Positions 33,750 to 42,561 of a stretch of DNA of 64,000 bases are shown one piece after another. How positions within the stretch are numbered: position 1 is the first letter of the stretch; each line of letters opens with the position of its first letter. The stretch is taken from assembly GCA_020637985.1 (NCBI GenBank), contig JACKJK010000004.1, forward strand, positions 310,001 to 374,000. The letters are read 5' to 3'. The notes beneath the pieces are model-generated. The model ran no database searches. It was not told the DNA's origin and was given only the letters and a program-made list of their open reading frames with translations. The DNA comes from Rhodobiaceae bacterium (GTDB lineage: Bacteria; Pseudomonadota; Alphaproteobacteria; Rhizobiales; Tepidamorphaceae). Position numbers and translations under genes: made by a program.

Positions 33750-35093
33750 TCAGCGCGACTTCTCGATCACCTCGGCAAGCTCGCCAACCGTCGATTCGAC
33801 GAGATCGGGATCCTCGCCCTCGGCCATCACGCGGATCACGGGCTCGGTACCCGACGCACGCACCACCAGCCGCCCGACATCCTTCAGGCGCGCCTCGGCG
33901 TCGGCGATCGCGGCGCTCACCTCCTTGCCCTTGAGCGGAGAGGCGCCGGTGTAGCGCACGTTACGCAGCACCTGCGGCAGCGGCTCGAAGCGGTGACACA
34001 CCTCGCTCACCGGCTTGCCGGACTTCTTTAGCACGGCAAGCACCTGCAGCGCGGCGACGAGGCCGTCGCCGGTCGTGGTGAAGTCGGACAAGACGATGTG
34101 GCCGGACTGCTCGCCGCCGACATTGTAGCCATGCTCGCGCATGTGCTCGACGACGTAGCGGTCGCCGACCGGCGTGCGCGCCATGTCGAGGCCGATGGAG
34201 TTGAGATAGCGCTCCAGCCCGAGGTTCGACATCACGGTGGCAACGATGCCGTTGCGCGACAGCCGGCCTTCCTCGGCGAGGTATTGCGCGACGACCGCCA
34301 TCAACTGGTCGCCGTCGACAACCTTGCCATGCTCGTCGACGAGGATGACGCGGTCGGCATCGCCATCGAGCGCGATGCCGATGTCGGCGCGCACCTCGTG
34401 CACCTTGGCGACCAGCGCGTCCGTCGAGGTCGAGCCGCACTCCTTGTTGATGTTGAAGCCGTTCGGCTCGACACCGATGGACACGACGTCGGCGCCCAGT
34501 TCCCACAGCGCCTCGGGCGCCACCTTGTACGCGGCCCCATTGGCGCAATCGATCACGACGCGCAGCCCCTCGAACTCCATGTTCCGCGGCAGCGTGCGCT
34601 TGGCGTACTCGATGTAGCGCGCGTGGGTGGAATCGATACGCTTGGCCCGCCCCAGAGCCTGCGGCTTGGCAAGGTATTCGCTGAGGTCCGATCCGATCAG
34701 CGTCTCGATCTGCTGCTCGGTCTCGTCCGACAGCTTGTAGCCATCGGGATCGAACAGCTTGATGCCGTTGTCCTGGAATGCGTTGTGCGAGGCGGAAATC
34801 ATCACGCCGAGGTCGGCGCGCATCGAGCGCGTCAGCATGGCGACCGCCGGTGTCGGCATCGGCCCGAGCAGGAACACGTCCATGCCAACGGACGTGAACC
34901 CGGCGACGAGCGCGTTCTCGATCATGTAGCCTGAAAGGCGCGTGTCCTTGCCGATAACCACCCGGTGCCGGTGCGACCCGCGGCGAAACGCGGTGCCCGC
35001 CGCCATGCCGGTCTTCATGGCGATTTCCGCGGTCATCGGAAATCGGTTTGCCTGGCCCCGTATGCCGTCGGTGCCGAAATAGCGTCTTGTCAT
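33750..35093 (-). CDS. glmM: Phosphoglucosamine mutase
   Basis: This 447-residue enzyme interconverts glucosamine-6-phosphate and glucosamine-1-phosphate for peptidoglycan and LPS precursors. The start RRYFGTDGIRGQAN, the catalytic phosphoserine Ser102 in MISASHNAFQDNGIK, the metal loop ALDGDADR and the C-terminal phosphate-binding VRASGTEPVIRVMAE are all present. In many Rhizobiales glmM directly follows ftsH. Here it is separated from ftsH by about 2.9 kb holding a lipoprotein and two cytochrome genes on the other strand. The start MTRRYFG is chosen by family length. Confidence 0.95.
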   Translation of the reverse strand: MTRRYFGTDGIRGQANRFPMTAEIAMKTGMAAGTAFRRGSHRHRVVIGKDTRLSGYMIENALVAGFTSVGMDVFLLGPMPTPAVAMLTRSMRADLGVMISASHNAFQDNGIKLFDPDGYKLSDETEQQIETLIGSDLSEYLAKPQALGRAKRIDSTHARYIEYAKRTLPRNMEFEGLRVVIDCANGAAYKVAPEALWELGADVVSIGVEPNGFNINKECGSTSTDALVAKVHEVRADIGIALDGDADRVILVDEHGKVVDGDQLMAVVAQYLAEEGRLSRNGIVATVMSNLGLERYLNSIGLDMARTPVGDRYVVEHMREHGYNVGGEQSGHIVLSDFTTTGDGLVAALQVLAVLKKSGKPVSEVCHRFEPLPQVLRNVRYTGASPLKGKEVSAAIADAEARLKDVGRLVVRASGTEPVIRVMAEGEDPDLVESTVGELAEVIEKSR

Positions 35094-35419
35094 CTGGCCG
35101 TCCCTGTCGTCCGCCTGCGCGGCGATTTTCCGTGTTCTAGCGCCCTGCAGCCGCCAAAGGCAGTAAATTCCTGTAGCGGCAAACGTAACACAGGACGGGT
35201 TCATGCCCGGTTATCCGGGCAACGCCCGGCCGCACGATCATCCCGGTTGGTTAACGCCTGCCAATGCTCCCCCACCCCCGCATGCTGCGGGTGATCGCAT
35301 TCCCGGCAACCCTGCAAGGCAGATTCCCGTTGATCCGCGGCCCCGCATTGCCTTGAATTGCGGTTCCGGAACCCGCCGCGTCCCGAACTTGCGAAATCCG
35401 GTCCTGGAGCACGAGACCA
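35094..35419. other. Divergent intergenic region between glmM and lipoprotein gene
   Basis: No gene is supported in these 326 bases. Two small hairpins are visible: GCCCGG/CCGGGC (35205-35220, 4-base loop) and CCCGCA/TGCGGG (35277-35291, 3-base loop). The region must hold promoters for both divergent genes, but I see no convincing -35/-10 pair. Confidence 0.4.
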
Positions 35420-36313
35420 TTGCGCACGGCCCCTGTCATCGCCGCCCTGATCGCCGCCTGTTTCGCCGCAGGCTGCGCCACCACGCCGAAGAAGGCGATC
35501 TACGACGTGACGCCGACCGACGTGTTGCGCAACATCAAGTGCGAATTGCGCGATGCCTACCGCGGCAATGCCGACCTCGCCGGCGACTGGCTCGCCGCAT
35601 TGCAGGTCTCGCTGAAGGTCTTCCAGACCGGCGATGCCGGCGGCGGCGCCAACCTCGTCATCCCGCTCAATCCCGGAGCATTGTCGATCGGGGTGTCCTC
35701 GCGCGTCAGCGGCTACGGAGCGAAGACGGAGCGGCTGTACTTCTCCGAATCGCTGACCGGCCTGAGCGATCCGGTCTACGAGACGATCTGCGACGATGCG
35801 CAATACTACCGCGGCAGAAAGACCATGCTGCTCGGCGCGATCGGCTTCTCCGACCTCTTCGCGCGCATCCGCCAGACCGTCACCTCGACCAACACACGTC
35901 TGAGCCAGCTCGACTACAACCTGTCGTTCGAGATCGCGATCGCCGCCGATGGCTCGGCGAACCTGAGCGCCATCCCCGCGGGCGGCGGCAACATATTCGG
36001 CGCAAGCCTCTCCGCCGGCGGCGAAAAGACCGCCGGCCACTCGCTGCAGGTGACCTTCTATCCTCCGCAGCAGCAGTACTGCCCGGTCGCCTTCGTCAAC
36101 GGCGCCTGCCCGACGCTGGTCTACCTGGTCAACGGCCAGGAAGTGCGTGCCAAACGCGGCAGCCGCGATGCGCGCGCAACCGCCCCTGCCCCCGCGCCCC
36201 GTGCCGCAACGCGCACGCAGGCCCCCTCGCAACAAACGCTCGACCGTGCGCTCGACCGCAACACCACCTCGACGATCGTCGACAACCTGCGCGACCAGGG
36301 GATCGTCAACTAG
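35420..36313 (+). CDS. Putative lipoprotein of unknown function
   Basis: The product is 297 residues from a TTG start preceded by CTGGAGC. A short signal sequence with a lipobox-like AAGC at Cys19 (ALIAACFAAGCATTPKK) suggests lipidation, though the box has Ala rather than Leu at -3. The mature part is beta-rich (VSLKVFQTGDAGGGANLVIPLNPGALSIGVSSRVSGYG), with a repeated small-residue pattern in the middle. Its tail is Ala/Pro/Thr-rich. I do not recognise the family. It may be an envelope protein. It lies on the plus strand 220 bases upstream of the diheme cytochrome gene. Confidence 0.7.
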   Translation: MRTAPVIAALIAACFAAGCATTPKKAIYDVTPTDVLRNIKCELRDAYRGNADLAGDWLAALQVSLKVFQTGDAGGGANLVIPLNPGALSIGVSSRVSGYGAKTERLYFSESLTGLSDPVYETICDDAQYYRGRKTMLLGAIGFSDLFARIRQTVTSTNTRLSQLDYNLSFEIAIAADGSANLSAIPAGGGNIFGASLSAGGEKTAGHSLQVTFYPPQQQYCPVAFVNGACPTLVYLVNGQEVRAKRGSRDARATAPAPAPRAATRTQAPSQQTLDRALDRNTTSTIVDNLRDQGIVN

Positions 36314-36533
36314 AACGCCATCGGCGACCGCCGTGGGAACCGGTCTAGGGGTAAACCCTCAATTAACGGCGCGTCACGTCAGGAACAGGATTATCGCGAG
36401 TGGGAATGAAATTCGCGGCTTGGCAGGCCGGCACATCCTGGTAGCGGGTCGCTTTGAGCCAGCGCATGAAGGTTTCTTTTCGAAACCGCCTGCCGTGTTG
36501 TCGCGGCAGCGAAAAAGGGGAGGAGAAACGACA

Positions 36534-37235
36534 ATGCGAATGGGAATCACGATCACGGCGATCGCACTGGCGATGTCGGTCCAGATTGGCGCAGCGCCGG
36601 CGCAGGACGCTGGCGGCGAGGCGTGGGCGATCGCACGCGGCGCGCAACTCTATGACAAGTGGTGGGCGGTTCTGAAGGCGCCGAAGCCGGAAGATACGCA
36701 TGCGGCCTATCCCGCGGATGGGAAATACAAGGCCGATGCGACCTGGCGCTGCAAGGAATGCCATGGTTGGGACTACAAGGGTGCCGAGGGAGCCTATTCG
36801 AAGGGCAAGCACTTCACGGGCATCAAGGGCATTGCCGGCATGGCAGGCGGCGACCCGGCCGCGATCGCGGCGCTGCTGCGCGGCGAGGCACACGGCTATA
36901 CGACCGAGATGATCCCCGACGCCGAGCTCGCCAACCTCGCGCTGTTCGTCGCCAAGGGCCAGATCGATCCCACGCCCTACGTCGCCGACGGCAAGTCGTC
37001 CGGCGATGCGGCAGCTGGCAAGGCCTATTTCGAAGGCATCTGTGCGGGCTGCCACGGGCTTGACGGCAAGAAGATCAAGGACGCTGATCCGCTTGGCGCT
37101 GTCGCCGGCAACACGGTCGAGATGATGCACAAGGTGCTGAACGGCCAGCCGGGCGAAGCAATGCCGGGTCTTCGCGTGCTTGACACCCAGATTGCTGCCG
37201 ACGTCGTCGCCTATTTGCAGACGCTGCCGCAGTAG
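36534..37235 (+). CDS. Periplasmic diheme cytochrome c
   Basis: This 233-residue exported cytochrome has a signal peptide (about residues 1-24, APAQ|D) followed by two class I-like heme domains. The heme-attachment motifs are CKECH at 73-77 and CAGCH at 170-174. The first motif is followed by GWDYKG and the insert EGAYSKGKHFTGIKGIAGM. Candidate axial Met residues exist in both domains. It is an electron carrier in the periplasm; partners are unknown. A GGGGAGGAG ribosome site lies just before the ATG. A tetraheme NapC-type gene follows after 73 bases, separated by a terminator-like hairpin. Confidence 0.88.
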   Translation: MRMGITITAIALAMSVQIGAAPAQDAGGEAWAIARGAQLYDKWWAVLKAPKPEDTHAAYPADGKYKADATWRCKECHGWDYKGAEGAYSKGKHFTGIKGIAGMAGGDPAAIAALLRGEAHGYTTEMIPDAELANLALFVAKGQIDPTPYVADGKSSGDAAAGKAYFEGICAGCHGLDGKKIKDADPLGAVAGNTVEMMHKVLNGQPGEAMPGLRVLDTQIAADVVAYLQTLPQ

Positions 37236-37261
37236 GCCATGACAAGCCGGACATGAACAGG

Positions 37262-37292
37262 CCGCCCACACGATGGTGTGGGCGGTCATTTT
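37262..37292 (+). terminator. Hairpin between the two cytochrome genes
   Basis: CCGCCCACAC (37262-37271) and GTGTGGGCGG (37276-37285) form a perfect 10-base stem with a GATG loop, followed by TCATTTTT. It looks like a Rho-independent terminator. It lies 17 bases before the NapC-type start codon, so it could limit read-through or influence translation. Confidence 0.65.
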
Positions 37293-37308
37293 TCCCGAGA
37301 GAACGCAA

Positions 37309-37902
37309 ATGGCGGACGCGGCAGACAACAAGCGCGGCATGATCGGTCGCATCTGGCGATGGATGTGGCGACCCTCGGGGCGCTGGAGCCTGGCGACGAT
37401 CTTCATCGCCGGCGGGCTGGCTGGCGTGGTGTTCTGGGGCGGTTTCAACACCTTCATGGAATACACCAACACGGCCGAATTCTGCATGTCCTGTCACGAG
37501 ATGCGCGACAATGTCGGCGAGGAGTGGAAGCAGTCGGTGCACTACTCCAATCCCTCGGGAGTAAGGGCAATCTGCTCCGATTGCCATGTGCCGAAGGACT
37601 GGACCGCCAAGCTGATCCGCAAGATTCAGGCGACGAACGAGCTCTACCACCACTTGATCGGCACCATCGACACACCTGAGAAATTCGAGGCTGCGCGGGC
37701 GGAATTGGCCGAACATGTCTGGGCGACGATGAAGGCCAGCGATTCGCGCGAGTGCCGGAATTGCCACTCCTATGAAGCGATGGATTTCCACAAGCAGACG
37801 GATCGGGCCCGCGAGAAAATGCAGGAGGCCATGGAGCAGGGCAAGACCTGCATCGAATGCCACACCGGCGTCGCCCATCGCCGCCCGCCGCGCGACGACT
37901 GA
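37309..37902 (+). CDS. NapC/NirT-family membrane-anchored tetraheme cytochrome c
   Basis: This 197-residue protein has one N-terminal membrane helix (about 27-48, LATIFIAGGLAGVVFWGGF) and four heme motifs: CMSCH (59-63), CSDCH (89-93), CRNCH (149-153) and CIECH (181-185). This is the NapC/NirT/TorC-type quinol dehydrogenase layout, which passes electrons from the quinol pool to periplasmic acceptors. No nitrate, nitrite or TMAO reductase gene is nearby; the diheme cytochrome upstream is the obvious partner. The start MADAADNK is chosen with GAGAG about 8 bases upstream. Confidence 0.9.
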   Translation: MADAADNKRGMIGRIWRWMWRPSGRWSLATIFIAGGLAGVVFWGGFNTFMEYTNTAEFCMSCHEMRDNVGEEWKQSVHYSNPSGVRAICSDCHVPKDWTAKLIRKIQATNELYHHLIGTIDTPEKFEAARAELAEHVWATMKASDSRECRNCHSYEAMDFHKQTDRAREKMQEAMEQGKTCIECHTGVAHRRPPRDD

Positions 37903-37944
37903 GCCCGCGCGACCAGGGAAATCCTGAACCAAGGCTTATGCACA

Positions 37945-37975
37945 AAAGAAAAAGGCGCCCCTCGCTGGGGCGCCC
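37945..37975 (-). terminator. Terminator downstream of ftsH
   Basis: On the minus strand GGCGCCCC-AGCGA-GGGGCGCC (37974-37954) is followed by TTTTTCTTTTG. It lies about 70 bases downstream of the ftsH stop and between convergent ftsH and the cytochrome gene, so it may serve both. Confidence 0.8.
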
Positions 37976-38042
37976 TTCATTGTGGATTGCTCTACTTGAG
38001 CCCTGCCAGGACTGAGCCCTGTCAGGCGCCGCAGGTCCCGGA

Positions 38043-39971
38043 TCAGGACGGCTGCGGCTCCATGCCGCCGGCGTCCGGCTCGCCGCCCTTCTTGGGCTTC
38101 GGCTTGCCGGTCTTCGGGATCGATGAGCCGCGCGAGGTCGGCTTGTCGAGATCGGCGTCGCGGATCGGCGGCTTGCCGTCGAGCAGGTCGCGGATTTCCT
38201 GTCCCGAAAGCGTCTCGTATTCGAGCAGGCCCTGCGCCAGCGCCTCCAGGTCCTTCATCTTCTCGGTCAGGATGCGGCGCGCCTCGGCATAGCCTTCTTC
38301 GACGAAGCGGCGGATTTCCGCGTCGATCTTCTGCGCGGTTTCCTCCGAAACGTTCTGCTGGCGCGACACCGAGTGGCCGAGGAACACCTCTTCCTGGTTC
38401 TCGCCATAGGCGACCGTGCCGAGCTGGTCGGAAAAGCCCCAGCGCGTCACCATCATGCGCGCCAGCTTGGTCGCCTGCTCGATGTCGGACGATGCGCCGG
38501 ACGTGACCTTGTCCCAGCCGAAGATCTCTTCCTCTGCAACGCGCCCGCCCATCATGATGGCAAGCCGCGAGGTCATCTGCTCGTAGGACATCGACAGCTT
38601 GTCGCGTTCGGGCAGCTGCATGACCATGCCGAGCGCCCGCCCGCGCGGGATAATCGTCGCCTTGTGGACGGGATCGGTCGCCGGCACGTTGAGCGCGACG
38701 ATCGCGTGGCCGGCCTCGTGATAGGCGGTCAGCCGCTTCTCGTCCTCGGTCATCACCATGGCGCGGCGTTCCGCGCCCATCATCACCTTGTCCTTGGCGT
38801 CCTCGAACTCGGCCATGGTGACAAGGCGCTTGTTGCGCCGCGCGGCAAGCAGCGCCGCCTCGTTGACGAGGTTGGCGAGATCGGCGCCGGAGAAGCCCGG
38901 CGTGCCGCGCGCGATCACCTTGAGGTCGACGTCCGGCGCCAGCGGCACCTTGCGGATATGCACGTTGAGGATCTTCTCGCGGCCGAGCACGTCCGGGTTC
39001 GGCACCACCACCTGGCGGTCGAAGCGGCCAGGGCGCAGCAGCGCGGGATCGAGCACGTCGGGACGGTTTGTCGCGGCGATCAGGATGATGCCCTCGTTCG
39101 TCTCGAAGCCGTCCATCTCCACGAGCAGCTGGTTCAGCGTCTGCTCGCGCTCGTCGTTGCCACCGCCAAGGCCCGCACCGCGGTGCCGGCCGACGGCGTC
39201 GATTTCGTCGATGAAGATGATGCACGGCGCGTTCTTCTTCGCCTGCTCGAACATGTCGCGCACGCGGCTGGCGCCGACGCCGACAAACATCTCGACGAAA
39301 TCGGACCCCGAAATGGTGAAGAACGGAACGTTGGCCTCGCCCGCGACCGAGCGCGCCAGCAGCGTCTTGCCGGTGCCGGGAGGCCCGACCAGCAGCACGC
39401 CGCGCGGGATCTTGCCGCCAAGGCGCTGGAACTTCTGCGGGTCGCGCAGGAACTCGACGATCTCTTCCAGGTCGACCTTGGCTTCCTCGACGCCGGCGAC
39501 ATCCTCGAAGGTGACGCGCCCGTGCGCCTCGGTCAGCAGCTTGGCCTTCGACTTGCCGAAGCCCATCGCCTTGCCACCTGCGCCCTGCATCTGGCGCATG
39601 AAGAAGATCCACACGCCGATCAGCAACAGCATCGGGAACCAGGACACCAGGATGCCGAGCAGCGAGGGAGCCCTGTCGGCGGGCGGCTGCGCCGTGACGG
39701 ACACGCCCTTCGATGTCAGGTGGTCGACGAAATTCGCGTCCGCCGGGATGTAGCTCTGGAAGACACGCCCGTCGTTGTACTGGCCCGTCACCTCGTTGCC
39801 GGCGATGGTCACGGCCCTGACCTGGCCGTTGTTCACGTCGTTCAGCAACTGCGAATAGCTGATCTCGGTCGCGTTCGAGCGCTGGGCCGGGCTCTGGAAA
39901 AGGTTGAAGAGGGCGATCAGCAGCAGTCCGATCACCACCCAAAGCGCCAGATTCCGGAAATTCGAGTTCAT
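38043..39971 (-). CDS. ftsH: ATP-dependent zinc metalloprotease FtsH
   Basis: This 642-residue inner-membrane AAA+ protease degrades unneeded membrane proteins and regulators (RpoH in many bacteria). Two membrane helices lie at about 7-25 and 104-125. Walker A is GPPGTGKT (196-203), Walker B IIFIDE (251-256), followed by the second region of homology ATNRPDVLDPALLRPGRFDR. The zinc site is HEAGH (418-422). The start MNSNFRNLALWVV is the family start. It is the downstream end of the Tol-Pal/tilS block and ends with a terminator. Confidence 0.97.
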   Translation of the reverse strand: MNSNFRNLALWVVIGLLLIALFNLFQSPAQRSNATEISYSQLLNDVNNGQVRAVTIAGNEVTGQYNDGRVFQSYIPADANFVDHLTSKGVSVTAQPPADRAPSLLGILVSWFPMLLLIGVWIFFMRQMQGAGGKAMGFGKSKAKLLTEAHGRVTFEDVAGVEEAKVDLEEIVEFLRDPQKFQRLGGKIPRGVLLVGPPGTGKTLLARSVAGEANVPFFTISGSDFVEMFVGVGASRVRDMFEQAKKNAPCIIFIDEIDAVGRHRGAGLGGGNDEREQTLNQLLVEMDGFETNEGIILIAATNRPDVLDPALLRPGRFDRQVVVPNPDVLGREKILNVHIRKVPLAPDVDLKVIARGTPGFSGADLANLVNEAALLAARRNKRLVTMAEFEDAKDKVMMGAERRAMVMTEDEKRLTAYHEAGHAIVALNVPATDPVHKATIIPRGRALGMVMQLPERDKLSMSYEQMTSRLAIMMGGRVAEEEIFGWDKVTSGASSDIEQATKLARMMVTRWGFSDQLGTVAYGENQEEVFLGHSVSRQQNVSEETAQKIDAEIRRFVEEGYAEARRILTEKMKDLEALAQGLLEYETLSGQEIRDLLDGKPPIRDADLDKPTSRGSSIPKTGKPKPKKGGEPDAGGMEPQPS

Positions 39972-40251
39972 GAAAAGCCTCTCAAGGGGTCGCAAGCCGC
40001 CCCGCCAGGGAAAGAAGCAAGTGCCGCGATCGAAATCGTGCGCACAAAACACGCCCGCAACGCATCATGCGGGGAAAGTGACCTGATAGCAGCACACCTT
40101 GTCCACATCTTGCCGGAAGAACCGGATGCGAAAAAAGTGCCGGATCCCTTTGCGTGTCTGCTCGTCCCCGTAACGGTCCTGTTGCGGGTTAACATAGGAA
40201 CCGCGAAGCGCGAAGTGAAGCGATCCGTCTCAAATGCCGCAGGCTTTTTGC

Positions 40252-41598
40252 TCACCCGGTTAACGCCTGGCACGCAATCCGGTTTTCGCCGAGCCGAAAA
40301 CCGAGCCCCCGGGCGAGCACGCCAAGGCGTTCGCCGTCCATCGCCCACGCCGCGGCGACCGGCTCTGCACCCGAAAACAGCAGCGGAACGCCGCAAAAGG
40401 CTGCTGCCGGCAGCACCCTGCCATCGCTTTCGGCATGGTCGGCCGCGAAGCGCCGGAATCGCTCGCCGGCAAGCGCGATTCGCAACCCCGGCTCCACGTC
40501 CGCCCCGCACGAGACACGAAACCGCCGGTCGAACAGCGTGACCAGCCGGGCGGACAAGGCAAGGTCCGGTGCCGCCCCGCGCCCGGCCTCGCGCGAAACG
40601 ACCACGCGGCCCCGGCCAGCCTTGCCGATCGCCGGCACGAAACGCACTCCGCCGAGTGTTGCCCCGGCAAATCCCTGCCCGACGGTGTTGCGCCCGCAGT
40701 CGGCCAGCAGACCGTCGAGCCGCAACAGCTTGTCGCGCGAGGCCGGCACGCTGCGCCCGCCGAGATCGCGCACCAGCGAACGCAGCAGCCATCGGCGGAT
40801 GCCGTCCTGCGCGCCGGCATAGGCGCCGAGATCGACGATCGCGCAGCCCATCGGCAGCAGTTCGACGGCTTGCGCGGCCAGCTCTGCCGCCTGCCGATCG
40901 AGTTCGCTTTCCTGCGCGCGGGCAGCTTCGGCGCGCGCCAGCAGGCGCGGAATGGACATCGTGCTTGCGCCGCGGGCAAGGTCATGGCGAACCCGCGCAC
41001 GCTCGAAGCGCATGTCGGCGTTTGAAGGATCGCGAACGGGCTCGATGCCGGTGCCCGCCAGGCACGCCGCGATGCGTGCGCGCGGCACATCGAGAAGCGG
41101 GCGCACGACTCGCACATCCGCCCACCATCCCCGCCGGGGAATGCCGGCGATGCCGGCCGTCTCGCTGCGCCGCATGCGCATGACAACCGTCTCGACCTGG
41201 TCGTCCCGGTGGTGCGCAGTGAGCAGCGTGGAAAATCCATGCCTGGCCATCCAGCCGCTCATCGCGTCGTAGCGCGCAAGGCGCGCGGCGGCATGCAGGT
41301 TTTGCCGCGGCAGGCCGGACAGTGTCAGCACGCTCGAGGCAATGCCCAGCCGCGCCAGGTTGGCGGACGCATGCCCGGCCTCCATGTCGGAACCGGCGCG
41401 AAGGCCGTGGTCGACAACGAGCGCATGCAACCGTACCGGCAGGGCATTTCGGGCCCGCCACTGCGCGACCAGCAGCGCGAGACCGAGTGAATCGGCTCCG
41501 CCGGAAACCGCCAGTGCCAGCCCGTCCTCGCACTTGAGATCGGCGAACAGCCCGTCCGCCTCGGATGCAGAAAGCGGGATGGGTCGCTCAGCAGCCAA
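40252..41598 (-). CDS. tilS: tRNA(Ile)-lysidine synthetase
   Basis: This 448-residue N-type ATP pyrophosphatase attaches lysine to C34 of tRNA-Ile(CAU), so that it reads AUA. The PP-loop is SGGADS (32-37), and later conserved blocks VVDHGLRAGSDMEA and LLTAHHRDDQVET are intact. The C-terminal part is divergent, as is normal for TilS. It ends 280 bases before ftsH, and its 5' end overlaps the cpoB 3' end by 11 bases. In many bacteria tilS and ftsH are neighbours, as here. Confidence 0.93.
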   Translation of the reverse strand: MAAERPIPLSASEADGLFADLKCEDGLALAVSGGADSLGLALLVAQWRARNALPVRLHALVVDHGLRAGSDMEAGHASANLARLGIASSVLTLSGLPRQNLHAAARLARYDAMSGWMARHGFSTLLTAHHRDDQVETVVMRMRRSETAGIAGIPRRGWWADVRVVRPLLDVPRARIAACLAGTGIEPVRDPSNADMRFERARVRHDLARGASTMSIPRLLARAEAARAQESELDRQAAELAAQAVELLPMGCAIVDLGAYAGAQDGIRRWLLRSLVRDLGGRSVPASRDKLLRLDGLLADCGRNTVGQGFAGATLGGVRFVPAIGKAGRGRVVVSREAGRGAAPDLALSARLVTLFDRRFRVSCGADVEPGLRIALAGERFRRFAADHAESDGRVLPAAAFCGVPLLFSGAEPVAAAWAMDGERLGVLARGLGFRLGENRIACQALTG

Positions 41599-42442
41599 GC
41601 GTACGCCGCTCCACCTGGGCCTGGTCGAGCACCGAGGGTTCGGCGCGCGGATAGCGGCGCATCAGTTCGTTGAGCGTCGAGCAGGCCGGGTCGCGCTGTT
41701 GCAGGGCGGCAAGCGACAGCCCGAGCTTCAGCATGCTTTCCGGCGCCTTGGCCGCATCCGGATGCGCCTGCGAGGTATCGAGGAAGGTGCGCGCGGCGTT
41801 CTGGTAGTCGCCGCGCTGGAAGAAGCTTTCACCGATCCAGAACTTGGCGTTCGGCACCAGTTCATCGCCCGGGTACTGGGCAAGGAAGGTCCGGAAACCC
41901 GATTCCGCCTGCGCGTAGTCGCCGCGCAGGATGTAGCCGTAGGCCTCGTCGTAGACGTCGCGCGGCGAGGGACCTGTCGGCGCGGCGGCCATCGGCACGA
42001 GGGTGCCGCTGCCCGGCGTGCCCGCCGGCAGCGCCTGCGACAGTCCGGTGATGTCGAGTGGCTTGCCCTGATCGTCGAGCCGCAGTTGACCGAGGTTCTG
42101 CGGCGGTGCGCCAAGCGCCGGTTGCCCGCCGGTTGCGGTGGCGACCGAGGACGGGGCTGGCGCCTGTGCGGCAGGCTGCGGCGCCCGCGGCTGTACCGCG
42201 CCCTGCGCCGCCGGCGCGCCCGCGGCCCGCTCCAGTTCCCGCACCTGGTGCGTCAGCCGTTCGACCTCGCCGGTTAGATAGCGCAGTTGTTCTTCTATCC
42301 CGTTGAGCCGCACGCCAAGCCCCGGGTCGCCTGCCTGCTGCGCCAGCACTTGCGGCGCTGAAAGACTGACTGTGACGGCGAGGGCGGCGACGCCGAGCAA
42401 ACGCGGTTGGATCACTGTATCGGACCTTCGGATGAGTAACAT
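41588..42442 (-). CDS. cpoB: Tol-Pal system coordinator CpoB (YbgF)
   Basis: This 284-residue periplasmic protein couples the Tol-Pal machine to peptidoglycan synthesis. A signal peptide lies near the start (LLGVAALAVTVSLSAPQVLAQQ), followed by a short coiled coil (RLNGIEEQLRYLTGEVERLTHQVRELERA). An Ala/Pro/Gln linker precedes a C-terminal TPR domain (YDEAYGYILRGDYAQAESGFRTFLAQYPGDELVPNAKFWIGESFF and after). It follows pal by about 119 bases, and a strong hairpin lies in that gap. The start MLLIRRSDTVIQ is chosen; a GTG a few codons on is possible. Confidence 0.9.
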   Translation of the reverse strand: MLLIRRSDTVIQPRLLGVAALAVTVSLSAPQVLAQQAGDPGLGVRLNGIEEQLRYLTGEVERLTHQVRELERAAGAPAAQGAVQPRAPQPAAQAPAPSSVATATGGQPALGAPPQNLGQLRLDDQGKPLDITGLSQALPAGTPGSGTLVPMAAAPTGPSPRDVYDEAYGYILRGDYAQAESGFRTFLAQYPGDELVPNAKFWIGESFFQRGDYQNAARTFLDTSQAHPDAAKAPESMLKLGLSLAALQQRDPACSTLNELMRRYPRAEPSVLDQAQVERRTLGC

Positions 42443-42506
42443 TCTGGGCGCGAAACCGGACGCTAACATAGTCCCGATTGCGCCCAAAGTGCGGCCCCAA
42501 ACGCCA

Positions 42507-42540
42507 GCGGGGCCGGCTCCCGCAAGGAAGCCGGCCCCGC
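42507..42540. terminator. Strong hairpin between pal and cpoB
   Basis: GCGGGGCCGGCT (42507-42518) and AGCCGGCCCCGC (42529-42540) form a perfect 12-base stem with a 10-base loop, 21 bases past the pal stop. There is no T run, so it may be an mRNA-stabilising or partial termination hairpin. Confidence 0.5.
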
Positions 42541-42561
42541 GAATGGGTCGCGACACGCCGC

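Noticed and set aside
36534..37902. A periplasmic nitrate or TMAO reduction operon
   Set aside because: Only the NapC/NirT-type electron donor and a small diheme cytochrome are present. No molybdenum reductase, chaperone or regulator is nearby.
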